This document shows, piece after piece, positions 41,154-49,363 of a stretch of 64,000 nt of DNA. Below the pieces are notes generated by a model. The model saw only the letters and a program-made list of their open reading frames with translations, made no database searches and was not told where the DNA came from. The number at the start of each line of letters is the position of its first letter. The stretch's first letter is position 1. Origin of the DNA: Streptomyces bungoensis (GTDB lineage Bacteria > Actinomycetota > Actinomycetes > Streptomycetales > Streptomycetaceae). A program made the position numbers and the translations under genes. Location of the stretch: the NCBI RefSeq assembly GCF_001514215.1, contig NZ_KQ948862.1, positions 186,001 to 250,000 of the forward strand, written 5' to 3'.

Positions 41154-42161
41154 TCACCACCGGTGGCCGGTCAGCGCTCCCACCAGCGCGCCGGGACAGG
41201 CGGTCAGGGTGAGCGCGAGTCCGCCGAGCAGCAACGGGGCGCCGAGGAGGAGCAGCAGCGGGGAGAGGAAGAACTCCGCGGAGCTGATCAGCCGGGGGCT
41301 CCTGCCCGTCACCCGCCACAGTCGCCGGCTCGGCAGCGGGGCGAGTGAACCGCTGGGCACCCCGCGCCGGTAGGTCAGCTCGCGGCCGTCCGCGTCCACG
41401 TGGACGTAGTGCTGCTCCCATGGCGTCGCGGTGGAGAAGGTCTTCTCGGTGTGCGAGTAGCGAGCGCGGACCCGCCCCCCTCGCAGGGCACCCCAGCTCT
41501 CCCGGAGCGGCATGCAGAGCGCGAACCCGCAAGCGGCCATCCCCAGGCCGAGGTTCGCGCCGACGAGGCAGAGCAACGCCTGCGGCCAGCCGGCCAGGAA
41601 GCCGACGAGCAGGCAGTAGACGGCCAGCACGGTCAGGCTCGCCCGCACCAGCAGTTGCTCCGGAGCGTAACGGTCCCTCAGCCGCGGCTTCGCCGGACCG
41701 GCGGCCGGGACGGCGAGCGCCCGGCGTTCGCCCCTCTCCTCGTCCGGTCCCGCCTTGCTCGGCAGTGCCTTGTCCGGCCCCGCCTTGCTCGGCCCCGCCT
41801 TGTCCGGCCCCGCCTTGTCCGGCCGTGCCCGGGCCTGCCTCATCCGGTCGCGCGGCTCGGCCGCGGGCGTGCCGTCGGCCGCCTGGGTCGCCCCGACGAG
41901 AAGGGTGTTGAGCCGGTTCAGCGCCGCCAGGCCCTCGTCCAGCTCCTGCCTGGCCAGGGCCGGGTTCCGTACGGCTTCCCTGGCGGCCTTCTCGTAGGCG
42001 TCCAGGGCACGGGCGTACTCGACGGCCATCACGTGCGTGGCGCCCGGACGGTCGGTGGCGAAGGGATGCCCGGCCAGCATCTCGCCGAACGCCGTCAACT
42101 GCCCGTCGAAGCGGGCTGCTTCCTCCCGCGCCCTGCGGCGCCGTTCACCCCGTGGTCCCAT
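41154..42161 (-). CDS. Membrane protein with pentapeptide-type linker repeats
   Basis: The protein has 335 residues from ATG 42161; GTG 42194 is also possible. The N-terminal half is soluble and helical (RRRRAREEAARFDGQLTAFGEML...). A linker with repeated PDKAG/PSKAG units follows. Two adjacent TM helices (ASLTVLAVYCLLVGFLAGW and ALLCLVGANLGLGMAACGFAL), an extracytoplasmic or cytoplasmic beta-rich domain with WEQHYVHVDADGRELTYR, and a C-terminal TM pair complete it. No family is recognised. The gene is convergent with the dehydrogenase. Confidence 0.65.
   Translation of the reverse strand: MGPRGERRRRAREEAARFDGQLTAFGEMLAGHPFATDRPGATHVMAVEYARALDAYEKAAREAVRNPALARQELDEGLAALNRLNTLLVGATQAADGTPAAEPRDRMRQARARPDKAGPDKAGPSKAGPDKALPSKAGPDEERGERRALAVPAAGPAKPRLRDRYAPEQLLVRASLTVLAVYCLLVGFLAGWPQALLCLVGANLGLGMAACGFALCMPLRESWGALRGGRVRARYSHTEKTFSTATPWEQHYVHVDADGRELTYRRGVPSGSLAPLPSRRLWRVTGRSPRLISSAEFFLSPLLLLLGAPLLLGGLALTLTACPGALVGALTGHRW
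41745..41829 (-). repeat. 15-bp tandem repeats (PDKAG units)
   Basis: About five 15-bp units encode PDKAG or PSKAG. Seen on the + strand they read as repeated CTTGTCCGGCCCCGC-like blocks. They keep the frame and form a charged linker. Confidence 0.7.
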
Positions 42162-42263
42162 CCGGCCATCGTCCTGCGGCGCGACCACCGGCACACTGTC
42201 CGGCCCCGGACGACTTCCCGGCCGTACGCTGCCGTGGCCCGGCAGAGGCGACGGGACGACGGC

Positions 42264-43133
42264 TCACTTCAGGCCGCTGAGCATGACCCCGCGGACGTAG
42301 TACTTCTGCAGCAGCAGGAAGAGCACCAGGACCGGCAGGACGCTCAGGACCAGGCCGGCCATGACGACGGGCGTCGTGCGGGCCGGGTCGACGTGGTCCT
42401 GCAGCAGCTGGATGCCGACGGGCAGGGTCATCACGTCCGGGTCGGCGGTGGAGACGAGCAGTGCCCAGATGTACTCGTTCCAGGCGTCGACGAAGGTCAG
42501 CAGTCCGAGCGTGACCAGGACCGGTGCGGTCTGCGGCATGACGATCCGCCACCAGACGGCGAACTCCCCGGCCCCGTCGACGCGCGCCGCCTCCAGGACC
42601 TCGTCCGGGATCGAGACCATGAACTGGCGCATCAGGAAGATCCCGAAGCCGTTGACCAGGAACGGCACCGCGAGCGCCAGGATGCTCGCGGTCAGGCCCG
42701 AACCCCCGCGTCCGAGCAGGTCGTTGCCGCCCGCCAGCGGCCAGTGCGCCAGGATCAGGAACCGGGGGACGAAGAACAGGAACGGCGGGAACATCATCGT
42801 CGACAGGACGAAGCGGAAGACGAAGTCCCGGCCGCGGAAGCGCAGTTTGGCGAGCGCGTAGCCGGCGAGCGACGACGTCAGCAGCACCGAGCCGGTGATC
42901 ACGGCGGTGGCGACGACGCTGTTGCGGAACAGCACCGGCAGGTTCAACTGGTGCAGTGCCGCCCGGTAGTTGGACAGGTCGAACGCCTCGGGCAGGAACC
43001 GGTACGGCAGCGTGCCGGCCTCGCCCGGCCCCTTGAACGACGTCATCACCATGTCGAGGAACGGCACCACCGTGAGCACGGCGCCGGTCACGACCACCAG
43101 GTACGACAGCCACGGGAAACGGCGGCGCCTCAC
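42264..43133 (-). CDS. Sugar ABC transporter permease (MalG-like)
   Basis: The 289 residues have six predicted TM helices and the EAA loop EAARVDGAGEFAVWWRIVMPQTAPVL. It also has MRQFMVSIPDEVLEAARVDGA and the C-terminal YYVRGVMLSGLK, the typical ending of MalG-type carbohydrate permeases. GTG 43133 overlaps the upstream permease stop (GTGA). It is last in the operon 46415-42264. Confidence 0.9.
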   Translation of the reverse strand: MRRRRFPWLSYLVVVTGAVLTVVPFLDMVMTSFKGPGEAGTLPYRFLPEAFDLSNYRAALHQLNLPVLFRNSVVATAVITGSVLLTSSLAGYALAKLRFRGRDFVFRFVLSTMMFPPFLFFVPRFLILAHWPLAGGNDLLGRGGSGLTASILALAVPFLVNGFGIFLMRQFMVSIPDEVLEAARVDGAGEFAVWWRIVMPQTAPVLVTLGLLTFVDAWNEYIWALLVSTADPDVMTLPVGIQLLQDHVDPARTTPVVMAGLVLSVLPVLVLFLLLQKYYVRGVMLSGLK

Positions 43134-44089
43134 GCGTCCTCCCCCTTGCGGCCGAAGAGCCACACCTGCGCCAGGGTGACCGCGAGGACCACCGCGAACA
43201 GCACGAAGGCGGCGGCGCTCGCCGCACCCCAGTCGCCGTGGGCGAAGGCCTGCCGGTACATCTCCAGCGCGGCCACGTCGGTCGCGCCGCCCGGCCCGCC
43301 CCGGGTCATCACGATGATCAGCCCGAACGACTGCAGCCCGGTGAGGAACTGGGTGACGCACACCAGCATCAGCGACGGCCGCAGCAACGGCAGGGTGATC
43401 CGCCGGAAGACGGTGACCGGCCCCGCGCCGTCGAGCGCGGCCGCCTCGTAGTACGACCCCGGGATGGACTTCAGCCCGGCGGTCAGGACGAGGATCGCCG
43501 TACCGACCGACGCCCAGGCCTGGACGACGACCAGGGAGGGCAGGGCGGTGTCCGGGTCCTCCAGGAAGGCCACCGAGCCGGCCCCGAGCGCGTTGAGGAC
43601 GCCGTTGACCAGGCCGCCCGGCTCGTACATGTACTTCCACACGTTGCCGACGGCGACGACGGTCGTGACGATCGGCAGGAAGTACAGCGTGCGCCACAGC
43701 CCCTGGAGGTGGAGGTGGTCGATGCAGGTGGCGACGACCACCGAGCCGGCGAGCGCGAGCGCCACGGAGCCCAGGGCGAACAGCAGCGTGTTGGTGAGGA
43801 CCGGCACCAGGAACGTCGATCCGCTCGCGAAGAGACCGGTGTAGTTGGCCGGGCCGACCGGCTGGATGTCGCCGAGCGCGAACCCGGTCCAGCGGGACAT
43901 CGACAGCAGCAGGGCGAAGCCGAGCGGCAGGATCAGGAAGACCGCGAAGAACAGCAGGGCGGGCGCCAGGAAGAGCCAGGCGACGACGGCCTGGCGGCGC
44001 CGGGCCCGGGTGCGGCCGCCGACGGCGGGCCCGGCGGAGGGCCGGCCGCGCACCGCCCCCTCGGCAGCCTCCGGCGCCAGGGTGTTCAC
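43130..44089 (-). CDS. Sugar ABC transporter permease (MalF-like)
   Basis: The 319 residues begin with a basic cytoplasmic segment (GGRTRARRRQAVVAWLFLAPALLFF), typical of MalF-type permeases. The EAA loop is YYEAAALDGAGPVTVFRRITLPLLRPSL. Six TM helices are expected. The GTG at 44089 overlaps the binding-protein stop (GTGA); a GTG at 44092 is immediately upstream. It pairs with the 42264-43133 permease. Confidence 0.9.
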   Translation of the reverse strand: MNTLAPEAAEGAVRGRPSAGPAVGGRTRARRRQAVVAWLFLAPALLFFAVFLILPLGFALLLSMSRWTGFALGDIQPVGPANYTGLFASGSTFLVPVLTNTLLFALGSVALALAGSVVVATCIDHLHLQGLWRTLYFLPIVTTVVAVGNVWKYMYEPGGLVNGVLNALGAGSVAFLEDPDTALPSLVVVQAWASVGTAILVLTAGLKSIPGSYYEAAALDGAGPVTVFRRITLPLLRPSLMLVCVTQFLTGLQSFGLIIVMTRGGPGGATDVAALEMYRQAFAHGDWGAASAAAFVLFAVVLAVTLAQVWLFGRKGEDA

Positions 44090-45423
44090 CACGCGCGCGA
44101 CACCTCCCGGTCGACCTGGCGGCGGGTGCTGCGCAGGGCCTCGTCGACGGAACTCTGACCGGTCCACAAGGCTTCGACGTTCTTGCGCAGCAGCGACTTG
44201 GCCGCCTGCGCGCCCGGCCCGTTCGGCTCCGGCACCGCGTACGCCAGCGCGTCCAGGAACGCGTGCCGGTTGGGGTCGCCGCCCTCGCCCAGCAGCGTCC
44301 GCATGTCGTCGGCGCGGCCGGTCAGGGAGCCGACCGACACCTGCAGCCTGCTCATCCGGGTCACCCCCGCACCCTTCCCGGCAGGCCCGGCGGCCACCTT
44401 CTCGGTGTTGAGCCAGCGCAGGAACTCCCAGGCCTCGCGCGGGTGCCGGCCGGCCGTGTTGACGCCCAGCATGAAGCCGGTGGAGAGCGTGGCCCGCCTG
44501 CCGCCCGGCCGGGGCACGGGCACGGGCGCGACCCCGACGTCCCCGTACGCCCTGCCCATCAGCGCCTTCAGACTGTCGGTCCACCAGCCCGCGCCGATCA
44601 CCATGGCCACCCGCCCGGACGGGAACGCCTGGTAGACGTTGACGCCGGGCGCGCCGGCGCCGCCCACGACGAGGCGGTGCTCCAGCTCGAACACGGCCCG
44701 GCCGGCCGGGGAGTCGATCGCGGTGCTCCTGCCGTCGGCGGAGACGAACGTGCCGCCGGCGGCGTTGAGCAGCGCGAGGGTCTGGCCGACGGTGGTGGCG
44801 TCGTCGTACGTCGACAGCCCGAACCCCTGCACCAGGGTGTTGCCGTACCGGTCCCGCCTGCTGGTGCGGTAGGCGGTCTCCTCCAGTTCCCGCCAGGTGC
44901 GCGGCGGGCCGCCGACGCCGGCCTCGCGCAGCAGCCGCCGGTTGTAGTAGAGGGCGTACGTCTGCACCTCGGTCGGGTAGCCGTAGACCCGGCCGTCCAC
45001 CGACGCCGAGCCGACCGCGGCCGCGCTGTAGCCCCGCCTGATCTCCTCGGCGTGCCCGGGCGGGGCGGGCCTGAGGACGCCCGCCCGGACGAGCTGGCCG
45101 TTCCACAGGCAGTACGGGTGGAGGATGTCGGCGCCCCGGCCCGCGGCCTGCCGCACCATGAACGTGGTCAGCAGGTCCGTGAACTCCACGGCCAGCGTCC
45201 GCACCTTGACCCGGTCGTGCGTGGCGTTCCACTCGTCGACCGGGCCCTGCAGCGCCTCCCTGAGCGCCCCGCTCGCGTAGTGCGAGAGCAGGGTCAGGAC
45301 GATCGGGTCCCCGGGCCGCCCGGTGCCCCGGTGCGGCGCGGCGCATCCGGCGGCGAGGAGCGCCGGCGGGAGCGCGCACACGAGGCGGCGGCTCGGCCCG
45401 CCGGTCCCGGGTACCGGCGTCAC
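44086..45423 (-). CDS. Extracellular sugar-binding lipoprotein
   Basis: The 445 residues carry a signal peptide ending in lipobox LAAGC (Cys27), followed by a class I-type solute-binding protein (SBP_bac_1). Its features include EALQGPVDEWNATHDRVKVRT, YPTEVQTYALYYNRRLLREAGVGGPPRTWRELE and MVIGAGWWTDSL. The ligand is probably an oligosaccharide. No ATPase gene is present; in Streptomyces the shared ATPase MsiK commonly serves such systems. GTG 45423 overlaps the acetyltransferase stop. Confidence 0.88.
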   Translation of the reverse strand: MTPVPGTGGPSRRLVCALPPALLAAGCAAPHRGTGRPGDPIVLTLLSHYASGALREALQGPVDEWNATHDRVKVRTLAVEFTDLLTTFMVRQAAGRGADILHPYCLWNGQLVRAGVLRPAPPGHAEEIRRGYSAAAVGSASVDGRVYGYPTEVQTYALYYNRRLLREAGVGGPPRTWRELEETAYRTSRRDRYGNTLVQGFGLSTYDDATTVGQTLALLNAAGGTFVSADGRSTAIDSPAGRAVFELEHRLVVGGAGAPGVNVYQAFPSGRVAMVIGAGWWTDSLKALMGRAYGDVGVAPVPVPRPGGRRATLSTGFMLGVNTAGRHPREAWEFLRWLNTEKVAAGPAGKGAGVTRMSRLQVSVGSLTGRADDMRTLLGEGGDPNRHAFLDALAYAVPEPNGPGAQAAKSLLRKNVEALWTGQSSVDEALRSTRRQVDREVSRAW

Positions 45424-46415
45424 CGGGCGGCCTCCCGCCGCAGCACCCGGAACACCCGGGTCGTGGTGAACCCGGCCGCGCGGTACAGGTGACCCGCCGG
45501 GGACCGCTCGCCCGTCCACAGGAACCAGGCGGAGTGCAGACCGCGCGCCCGCATCCGCTCCAGCACCAGGTGGAGCAGCACCTTGCCGAGGCCGGACCCG
45601 CGCATCTCCGCCAGCACCCCGAACGGGCCGAACCGCTCGTCCACCGACTCGTACGCCCCGTGCATCGCCCAGCCGGCCAGGCGGCCGGACGGCTCCCGTA
45701 CGACGACGATCCGGTCGAGCGGCGTCCCCGCGGCCAGGCACTCCCGGATCGCGCGCGCCCAGTCCGGGCTGAAGTGCTCCCCGGCCAGGGCGACCAGCTC
45801 CACCAGGTCGTCGTCGGCCGGGGTGGCGAACCGGTAGCCCCGGCCCGTCAGTTCGTCCCGGCGGCGCACGACCTCGGCCGGGAGACGATGGCCGACCAGG
45901 GAGCGGTCCATCGCCGCCGCCTCGTACAGCGTGCGGAATCCGAGGGACTCGAGCAGCGCGGCCGCCTCCGGGTACGCCGCGGCGTCCAGTCCCGGCAGGA
46001 CGTAGTTCGGGGTGTACGACGCGAAGTCCACCCGGGTGCGGCCGTGGCCGTGCAGCCAGTCGAGGGCGTCGGTCAGCAGCCGGCGGCCGAGCCCGCGCCC
46101 CCGGGCGGCCGGGTCGACGAAGAAGAACGGGATCCACCCCTGCTCCGGCTCCAGGTCGGTGCCGGTGACCGGCGTCAGCCGCCGCACCGCGTAGGCGGCG
46201 CCGACGACCCGGCCGCCGTCCACGGCGACCCGGAGCCCCTCGGGGTCGAAGTTGGCGTCGAGCAGCACCAGGCGGCGGAAGCGGTCGGGGCTGACGGGGT
46301 CGGCCGGCGCGCTCCGGCACCACGCCTCCACCAGCCGCGGGCCGTCGCCCGCCCGAAAGCCACGGGACGCCCGCACCCCGGCCCGGGATGTGGTCGTCCG
46401 ATCGGTCATCGACAC
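45420..46415 (-). CDS. Double-GNAT acetyltransferase
   Basis: The 331 residues hold two GNAT domains, as in mycothiol synthase-like proteins. The acetyl-CoA motif A appears as RGRGLG (residues 105-110) and RGSGLG (272-277). GTG 46415 follows AAGGATGCCTCC; ATG 46409 is an alternative. It is the first gene of the sugar ABC operon and overlaps the binding protein gene by 4 nt, an unusual association. It might acetylate an imported sugar or aminosugar. The substrate is unknown. Confidence 0.8.
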   Translation of the reverse strand: MSMTDRTTTSRAGVRASRGFRAGDGPRLVEAWCRSAPADPVSPDRFRRLVLLDANFDPEGLRVAVDGGRVVGAAYAVRRLTPVTGTDLEPEQGWIPFFFVDPAARGRGLGRRLLTDALDWLHGHGRTRVDFASYTPNYVLPGLDAAAYPEAAALLESLGFRTLYEAAAMDRSLVGHRLPAEVVRRRDELTGRGYRFATPADDDLVELVALAGEHFSPDWARAIRECLAAGTPLDRIVVVREPSGRLAGWAMHGAYESVDERFGPFGVLAEMRGSGLGKVLLHLVLERMRARGLHSAWFLWTGERSPAGHLYRAAGFTTTRVFRVLRREAAR

Positions 46416-46574
46416 GGAGGCATCCTTCGTCGGCGCAGCGGTTCGCGGAGTGTTCCTCAGAGAACAGTGGGCGGAAATGTACTGGCATGTCCGTCATCCG
46501 GCCAACCACCGGCCCACGGTGGCGCGGCATTAACCGGATGCGGGCCCCTGCCCCGGCCGACGAGCATGGAACGC
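46416..46574. promoter_or_regulatory. Divergent promoter region of the sugar ABC operon and the DinB-like gene
   Basis: This 159-bp region must hold promoters for both directions. I see no clear -35/-10 pair or operator and no LacI-family gene next to it. Confidence 0.4.
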
Positions 46575-47135
46575 ATGAGCGACCAACCCGCCCGATGGAC
46601 CCAGGCGACCGTCCACCCCGACATGTGGGCGGACCCCGACACCGACCCCCGCAACAGCGAAGGAACCGCCCCGGACGGCGAACTCGCCACGCTGCGGGAC
46701 TACCTGACGAACTACCGCCTGACCCTGCGGATGAAGTGCGAGGGCCTGGACGCGGAGCAACTGGCCCGCCGGTCCGTCCCGCCGTCGACCATGTCGCTGC
46801 TCGGCCTGATCCGCCACCTCGCCGAGGTGGAGCGGGACTGGCGCAACTGGATCACCGACGGCGACCCGCTGCCGAAGCTGTACGGCGCCCGCGACGCGGA
46901 CTTCGACGGCGCAGTGGCCGAACAGGCCCTCGTCGACGCGGCGTACGCCGACCTCGCGCGCGAACAGGCGGCCACCGACGCCGCCCTGGCCGCGCACCCG
47001 GACCTCGGCGAGCGCCTGGGCGAGGACCGGATCGCGGTGCGGGAGCTGCTGGTCCACCGGATCGAGGAGTACGCCCGCCACTGCGGGCACGCCGATCTGT
47101 TGCGGGAGTGCGTCGACGGGAGGGTGGGGCAGTGA
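46575..47135 (+). CDS. DinB family protein (DUF664-type)
   Basis: The 186 residues form a helical bundle: TLRDYLTNYRLTLRMKCEGLDAEQLARRSVPPSTMSLLGLIRHLAEVERDWRNWI, then IRELL-like RVLLVHRIEEYARHCGHADLLRECVDG. His residues in HLAEVER and HRIEEYARHCGHADLLRE match the metal triad of DinB-like proteins, which include mycothiol or bacillithiol transferases. ATG 46575 (MSDQPARW) is chosen; ATG 46566 is possible. Context gives no substrate. Confidence 0.8.
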   Translation: MSDQPARWTQATVHPDMWADPDTDPRNSEGTAPDGELATLRDYLTNYRLTLRMKCEGLDAEQLARRSVPPSTMSLLGLIRHLAEVERDWRNWITDGDPLPKLYGARDADFDGAVAEQALVDAAYADLAREQAATDAALAAHPDLGERLGEDRIAVRELLVHRIEEYARHCGHADLLRECVDGRVGQ

Positions 47136-47293
47136 CCGGCGCCGTTCCGGACCGTGAGCGCCGTATGCGTACAGGCGATCGGCACGCCCCTCCTCCCGGG
47201 TGAGTGGGTGATGCCGCTGCGAGGCGGGCGCGGTGGTGCGGGGGATAGTGGGCGGGTTCCCTGGCCGGCTGATCCGAGAGGGGTGTCACGGCT

Positions 47294-47719
47294 ATGGCCG
47301 ACGATGCCTTGCTGTTCGTTCTCCCCGAGCGTCACCCCCGACTCGGCGCCGCCCTGTCCTCGGTCGGCGAGCTGGAGTGTGCCGGGAGTCCCGCGGTGCT
47401 GGGCTGGCTCCACGCCCACGGGATCCCCGGCTCCTCCGAACGCGTCAGGATCGTCCCCGCGGCAGCCGAGGTGCTCGTCCCCGAGGAGGCGGAGCGGCTG
47501 CCGGTACCGCTCAGCGAGGAGGAGACGCTGCGCGTGGAGCACGCGTGCGCGCCGAAGTCACTGACGGACATGGAGGCCGAGCTGCTCAGTTTCCGGGACA
47601 CCACCCAGGACTGGCAGTCGCTGGTCCACCGCGCCCTCACCGCCGGGATCCCGGCGCCCCGCATCGCGCAGCTCACCGGCCTGAACCCGCAGGACATCGT
47701 CCAGGCCGTCGGCGGCTGA
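47294..47719 (+). CDS. Small conserved Streptomyces protein, function unknown
   Basis: The 141 residues begin MADDALLFVLPERHPRLGAALSSVGELEC and include an acidic middle (VPLSEEETLRVEHACAPKSL). The C-terminal segment (LVHRALTAGIPAPRIAQLTGLNPQDIVQ) looks like a helix-turn-helix. From memory it may belong to DUF6003, but I cannot check. The ATG follows GAGAGGGGTGTCACGGCT. Confidence 0.65.
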   Translation: MADDALLFVLPERHPRLGAALSSVGELECAGSPAVLGWLHAHGIPGSSERVRIVPAAAEVLVPEEAERLPVPLSEEETLRVEHACAPKSLTDMEAELLSFRDTTQDWQSLVHRALTAGIPAPRIAQLTGLNPQDIVQAVGG

Positions 47720-47743
47720 CCCGCCAGCCGGGATCAGCCGGGA

Positions 47744-48136
47744 TCAGCCGGGGTCGGTGCAACCGAACAGGCCGGCGTGGCCCGGTGGCAGCTGGGTGAG
47801 GAGGCGGCGCAGCAGTGCGTCGTCCGCCACCGCGGCGAGGGCGGGCAGTACGGCGTCGATCTCCCGCCGGGCCTCCGCGAGGTCCTCGTCGCTGCGGTCG
47901 GCCACGGCTTCGACGAACGACGCCGGCGTCAGGGGTTCGCTGGCCGGCTCGCTCGCCGTCAGCAACTGACCGCATCCTTCGGGCAGTACGGCCGCCAAAT
48001 CCGTGCGGTCGTCACCCACCAGGTGGGCGCCGAGGACCTCCAGCACGTTCCGGACGGCTCTGGCCCCCTGCTGCGGCCTGTCGTAGCCCGCGCGTTCGGT
48101 GACCTCGGTGAGGAAGGTGTCCAGGCTGACGTCCAT
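47744..48136 (-). CDS. DUF2267-type small protein
   Basis: The 130 residues start MDVSLDTFLTEVTERAGYDRPQQGARAVRNVLEVLGAHLVGDDRTDLAAVLPEGCGQLL. This pattern of DUF2267 is often found beside stress genes. It continues with the repeat-like SFVEAVADRSDEDLAEARREIDAVLPAL. The function is unknown. It is 32 nt downstream of the hemerythrin gene and likely in the same transcript. Confidence 0.75.
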   Translation of the reverse strand: MDVSLDTFLTEVTERAGYDRPQQGARAVRNVLEVLGAHLVGDDRTDLAAVLPEGCGQLLTASEPASEPLTPASFVEAVADRSDEDLAEARREIDAVLPALAAVADDALLRRLLTQLPPGHAGLFGCTDPG

Positions 48137-48168
48137 GACAGCTCCTGTCGTTGGGCTCTTGGGGCTCT

Positions 48169-48669
48169 TCAGCAGACGGGTGCGGCGGCGTGGACGATGC
48201 GGTGCACGTTGGCGACGCTGCCGCAGCGCGCCGTCAGCAGGTCGGCCTCCGTCCTGGCGTAGCCGACGCCCAGCTCCTCCCGGCAGGGCCGGCTGAGGCT
48301 CTCCCGCACCCGGTTGACGAGGGTGCGCTCCTCCTCGTCGGTGTGGCGGGCGGTGACCGAGGCCAGCTGCTGCAGCCTCCAGTCCCATTCGGCGGAGCCG
48401 ATCTCCTCCACCTGCAGAAGGGCCAGCAGCACCTTCACGGCCTCCTGGTGCGCGTTCTCGATGTGCTCGACGGTGTCGACGTCCTCGAACGAGATGAGGA
48501 CGGGGTGCACCGAGGCTCTCTCCGCCTCACCGTGCGCGATCATCAGGTGGGCGAAGTCGTGCAGCGCGCTCTGGCGGTCGGCCTCGGTGCTGCGCATCAG
48601 GCGGAGCAGATCTTCCATCGTCCGGTGATCCTCGAGGATCATCTCGACGACATCCTGAGTCGGTGACAT
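48169..48669 (-). CDS. Hemerythrin (HHE) domain protein
   Basis: The 166 residues have HHE-domain helices with His15 (EDH), His37, His41 and His46 (ALHDFAHLMIAHGEAE), a nearby Glu, and a second half VEHIENAHQEAVKVLL...TARHTDEEERTLV. These residues can form a di-iron site that binds oxygen or senses redox and NO. The strong GGAAGGAGG ribosome-binding site lies 8 nt before ATG 48669. A stress-sigma-like promoter pattern lies about 40-60 nt upstream. Confidence 0.82.
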   Translation of the reverse strand: MSPTQDVVEMILEDHRTMEDLLRLMRSTEADRQSALHDFAHLMIAHGEAERASVHPVLISFEDVDTVEHIENAHQEAVKVLLALLQVEEIGSAEWDWRLQQLASVTARHTDEEERTLVNRVRESLSRPCREELGVGYARTEADLLTARCGSVANVHRIVHAAAPVC

Positions 48670-48706
48670 GGGATGCGCCTCCTTCCTGAGTGGCTTTCAC
48701 CTCCCG

Positions 48707-48731
48707 TTACCCGGACCGTTGTCGGGAATGC
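48707..48731 (-). promoter_or_regulatory. Possible sigma-B-type promoter of the hemerythrin operon
   Basis: On the minus strand GCAT (48728-48731), 15 nt, then GGGTAA (48707-48712). It resembles the GnnT-N14-16-GGGTAC/T layout of Streptomyces stress sigma factors, with one mismatch in the -10. A second GGGTAA at about 48747-48752 has no fitting partner. Confidence 0.35.
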
Positions 48732-48816
48732 TCCGGTTTTATGCTTTTACCCCGTTTGCCTGATCGGCCGAGGTCAGCCGGAGTCCCGCGTCCGGCCGCC
48801 GCCTCCCGACATGCTT

Positions 48817-48844
48817 TTGAACATGTTCAATTCAGGCGTAGGCT
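48817..48844 (+). promoter_or_regulatory. Leaderless promoter with 14-bp palindromic operator
   Basis: TTGAAC (48817-48822), a 16-bp spacer, then TAGGCT (48839-48844) ends 6 nt before the ATG at 48851. The perfect palindrome TTGAACATGTTCAA (48817-48830) covers the -35 box, an ideal repressor site of TetR type. Confidence 0.65.
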
Positions 48845-48850
48845 TCCCTC

Positions 48851-49363
48851 ATGAGCGACAGAGCCGCCCTGCTCAAGGGCATCCGCGTCTGGCTGGCCCT
48901 CTTCGTCGTGTGCCTCGTGCTCAGCGGGGCCACCGCCTTCCCCCTGGTCCACGAACTGCGGTGGACGGAGGGCGCGTTGCGGGCACTGTCCGTGCCCCGG
49001 TACCTGCCGGGGCTCATGGAGTGGATCTCGCGGGTGCGGGACGGACTCGACACCGTCGACGCCAAGTACCCGTTCGTGCTGTACGGGACGGACTGGCTGG
49101 CCTTCGCGCACCTCGTCATCGCGGTCGCCTTCTACGGTCCGTACCGCGACCCGGTCCGCAACATCTGGGTCGTGGAGTTCGGGATGATCGCCTGCGCCGG
49201 CATCATCCCGCTCGCCCTCGTGTGCGGGCCGGTCCGCGGGATCCCCTTCTGGTGGAGCCTGATCGACATGTCCTTCGGGGTGTTCGGCGTCCTGCCGCTC
49301 TACGTCGTACGGCAGAAGATCAGGCGGCTGGAGCGGATGAGCCCGGCCGGCGTCAGCGGTTGA
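48851..49363 (+). CDS. Small four-helix membrane protein
   Basis: The 170 residues have predicted TM segments at about 12-30 (VWLALFVVCLVLSGATAFPL), 80-96 (WLAFAHLVIAVAFYG), 108-126 (WVVEFGMIACAGIIPLALVC) and 133-152 (WWSLIDMSFGVFGVLPLYVV). No named family is recognised. It is preceded by a promoter with a perfect palindrome and appears leaderless, so it may be induced when a repressor is released. Its end overlaps the convergent hydrolase gene by 11 nt. Confidence 0.7.
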   Translation: MSDRAALLKGIRVWLALFVVCLVLSGATAFPLVHELRWTEGALRALSVPRYLPGLMEWISRVRDGLDTVDAKYPFVLYGTDWLAFAHLVIAVAFYGPYRDPVRNIWVVEFGMIACAGIIPLALVCGPVRGIPFWWSLIDMSFGVFGVLPLYVVRQKIRRLERMSPAGVSG

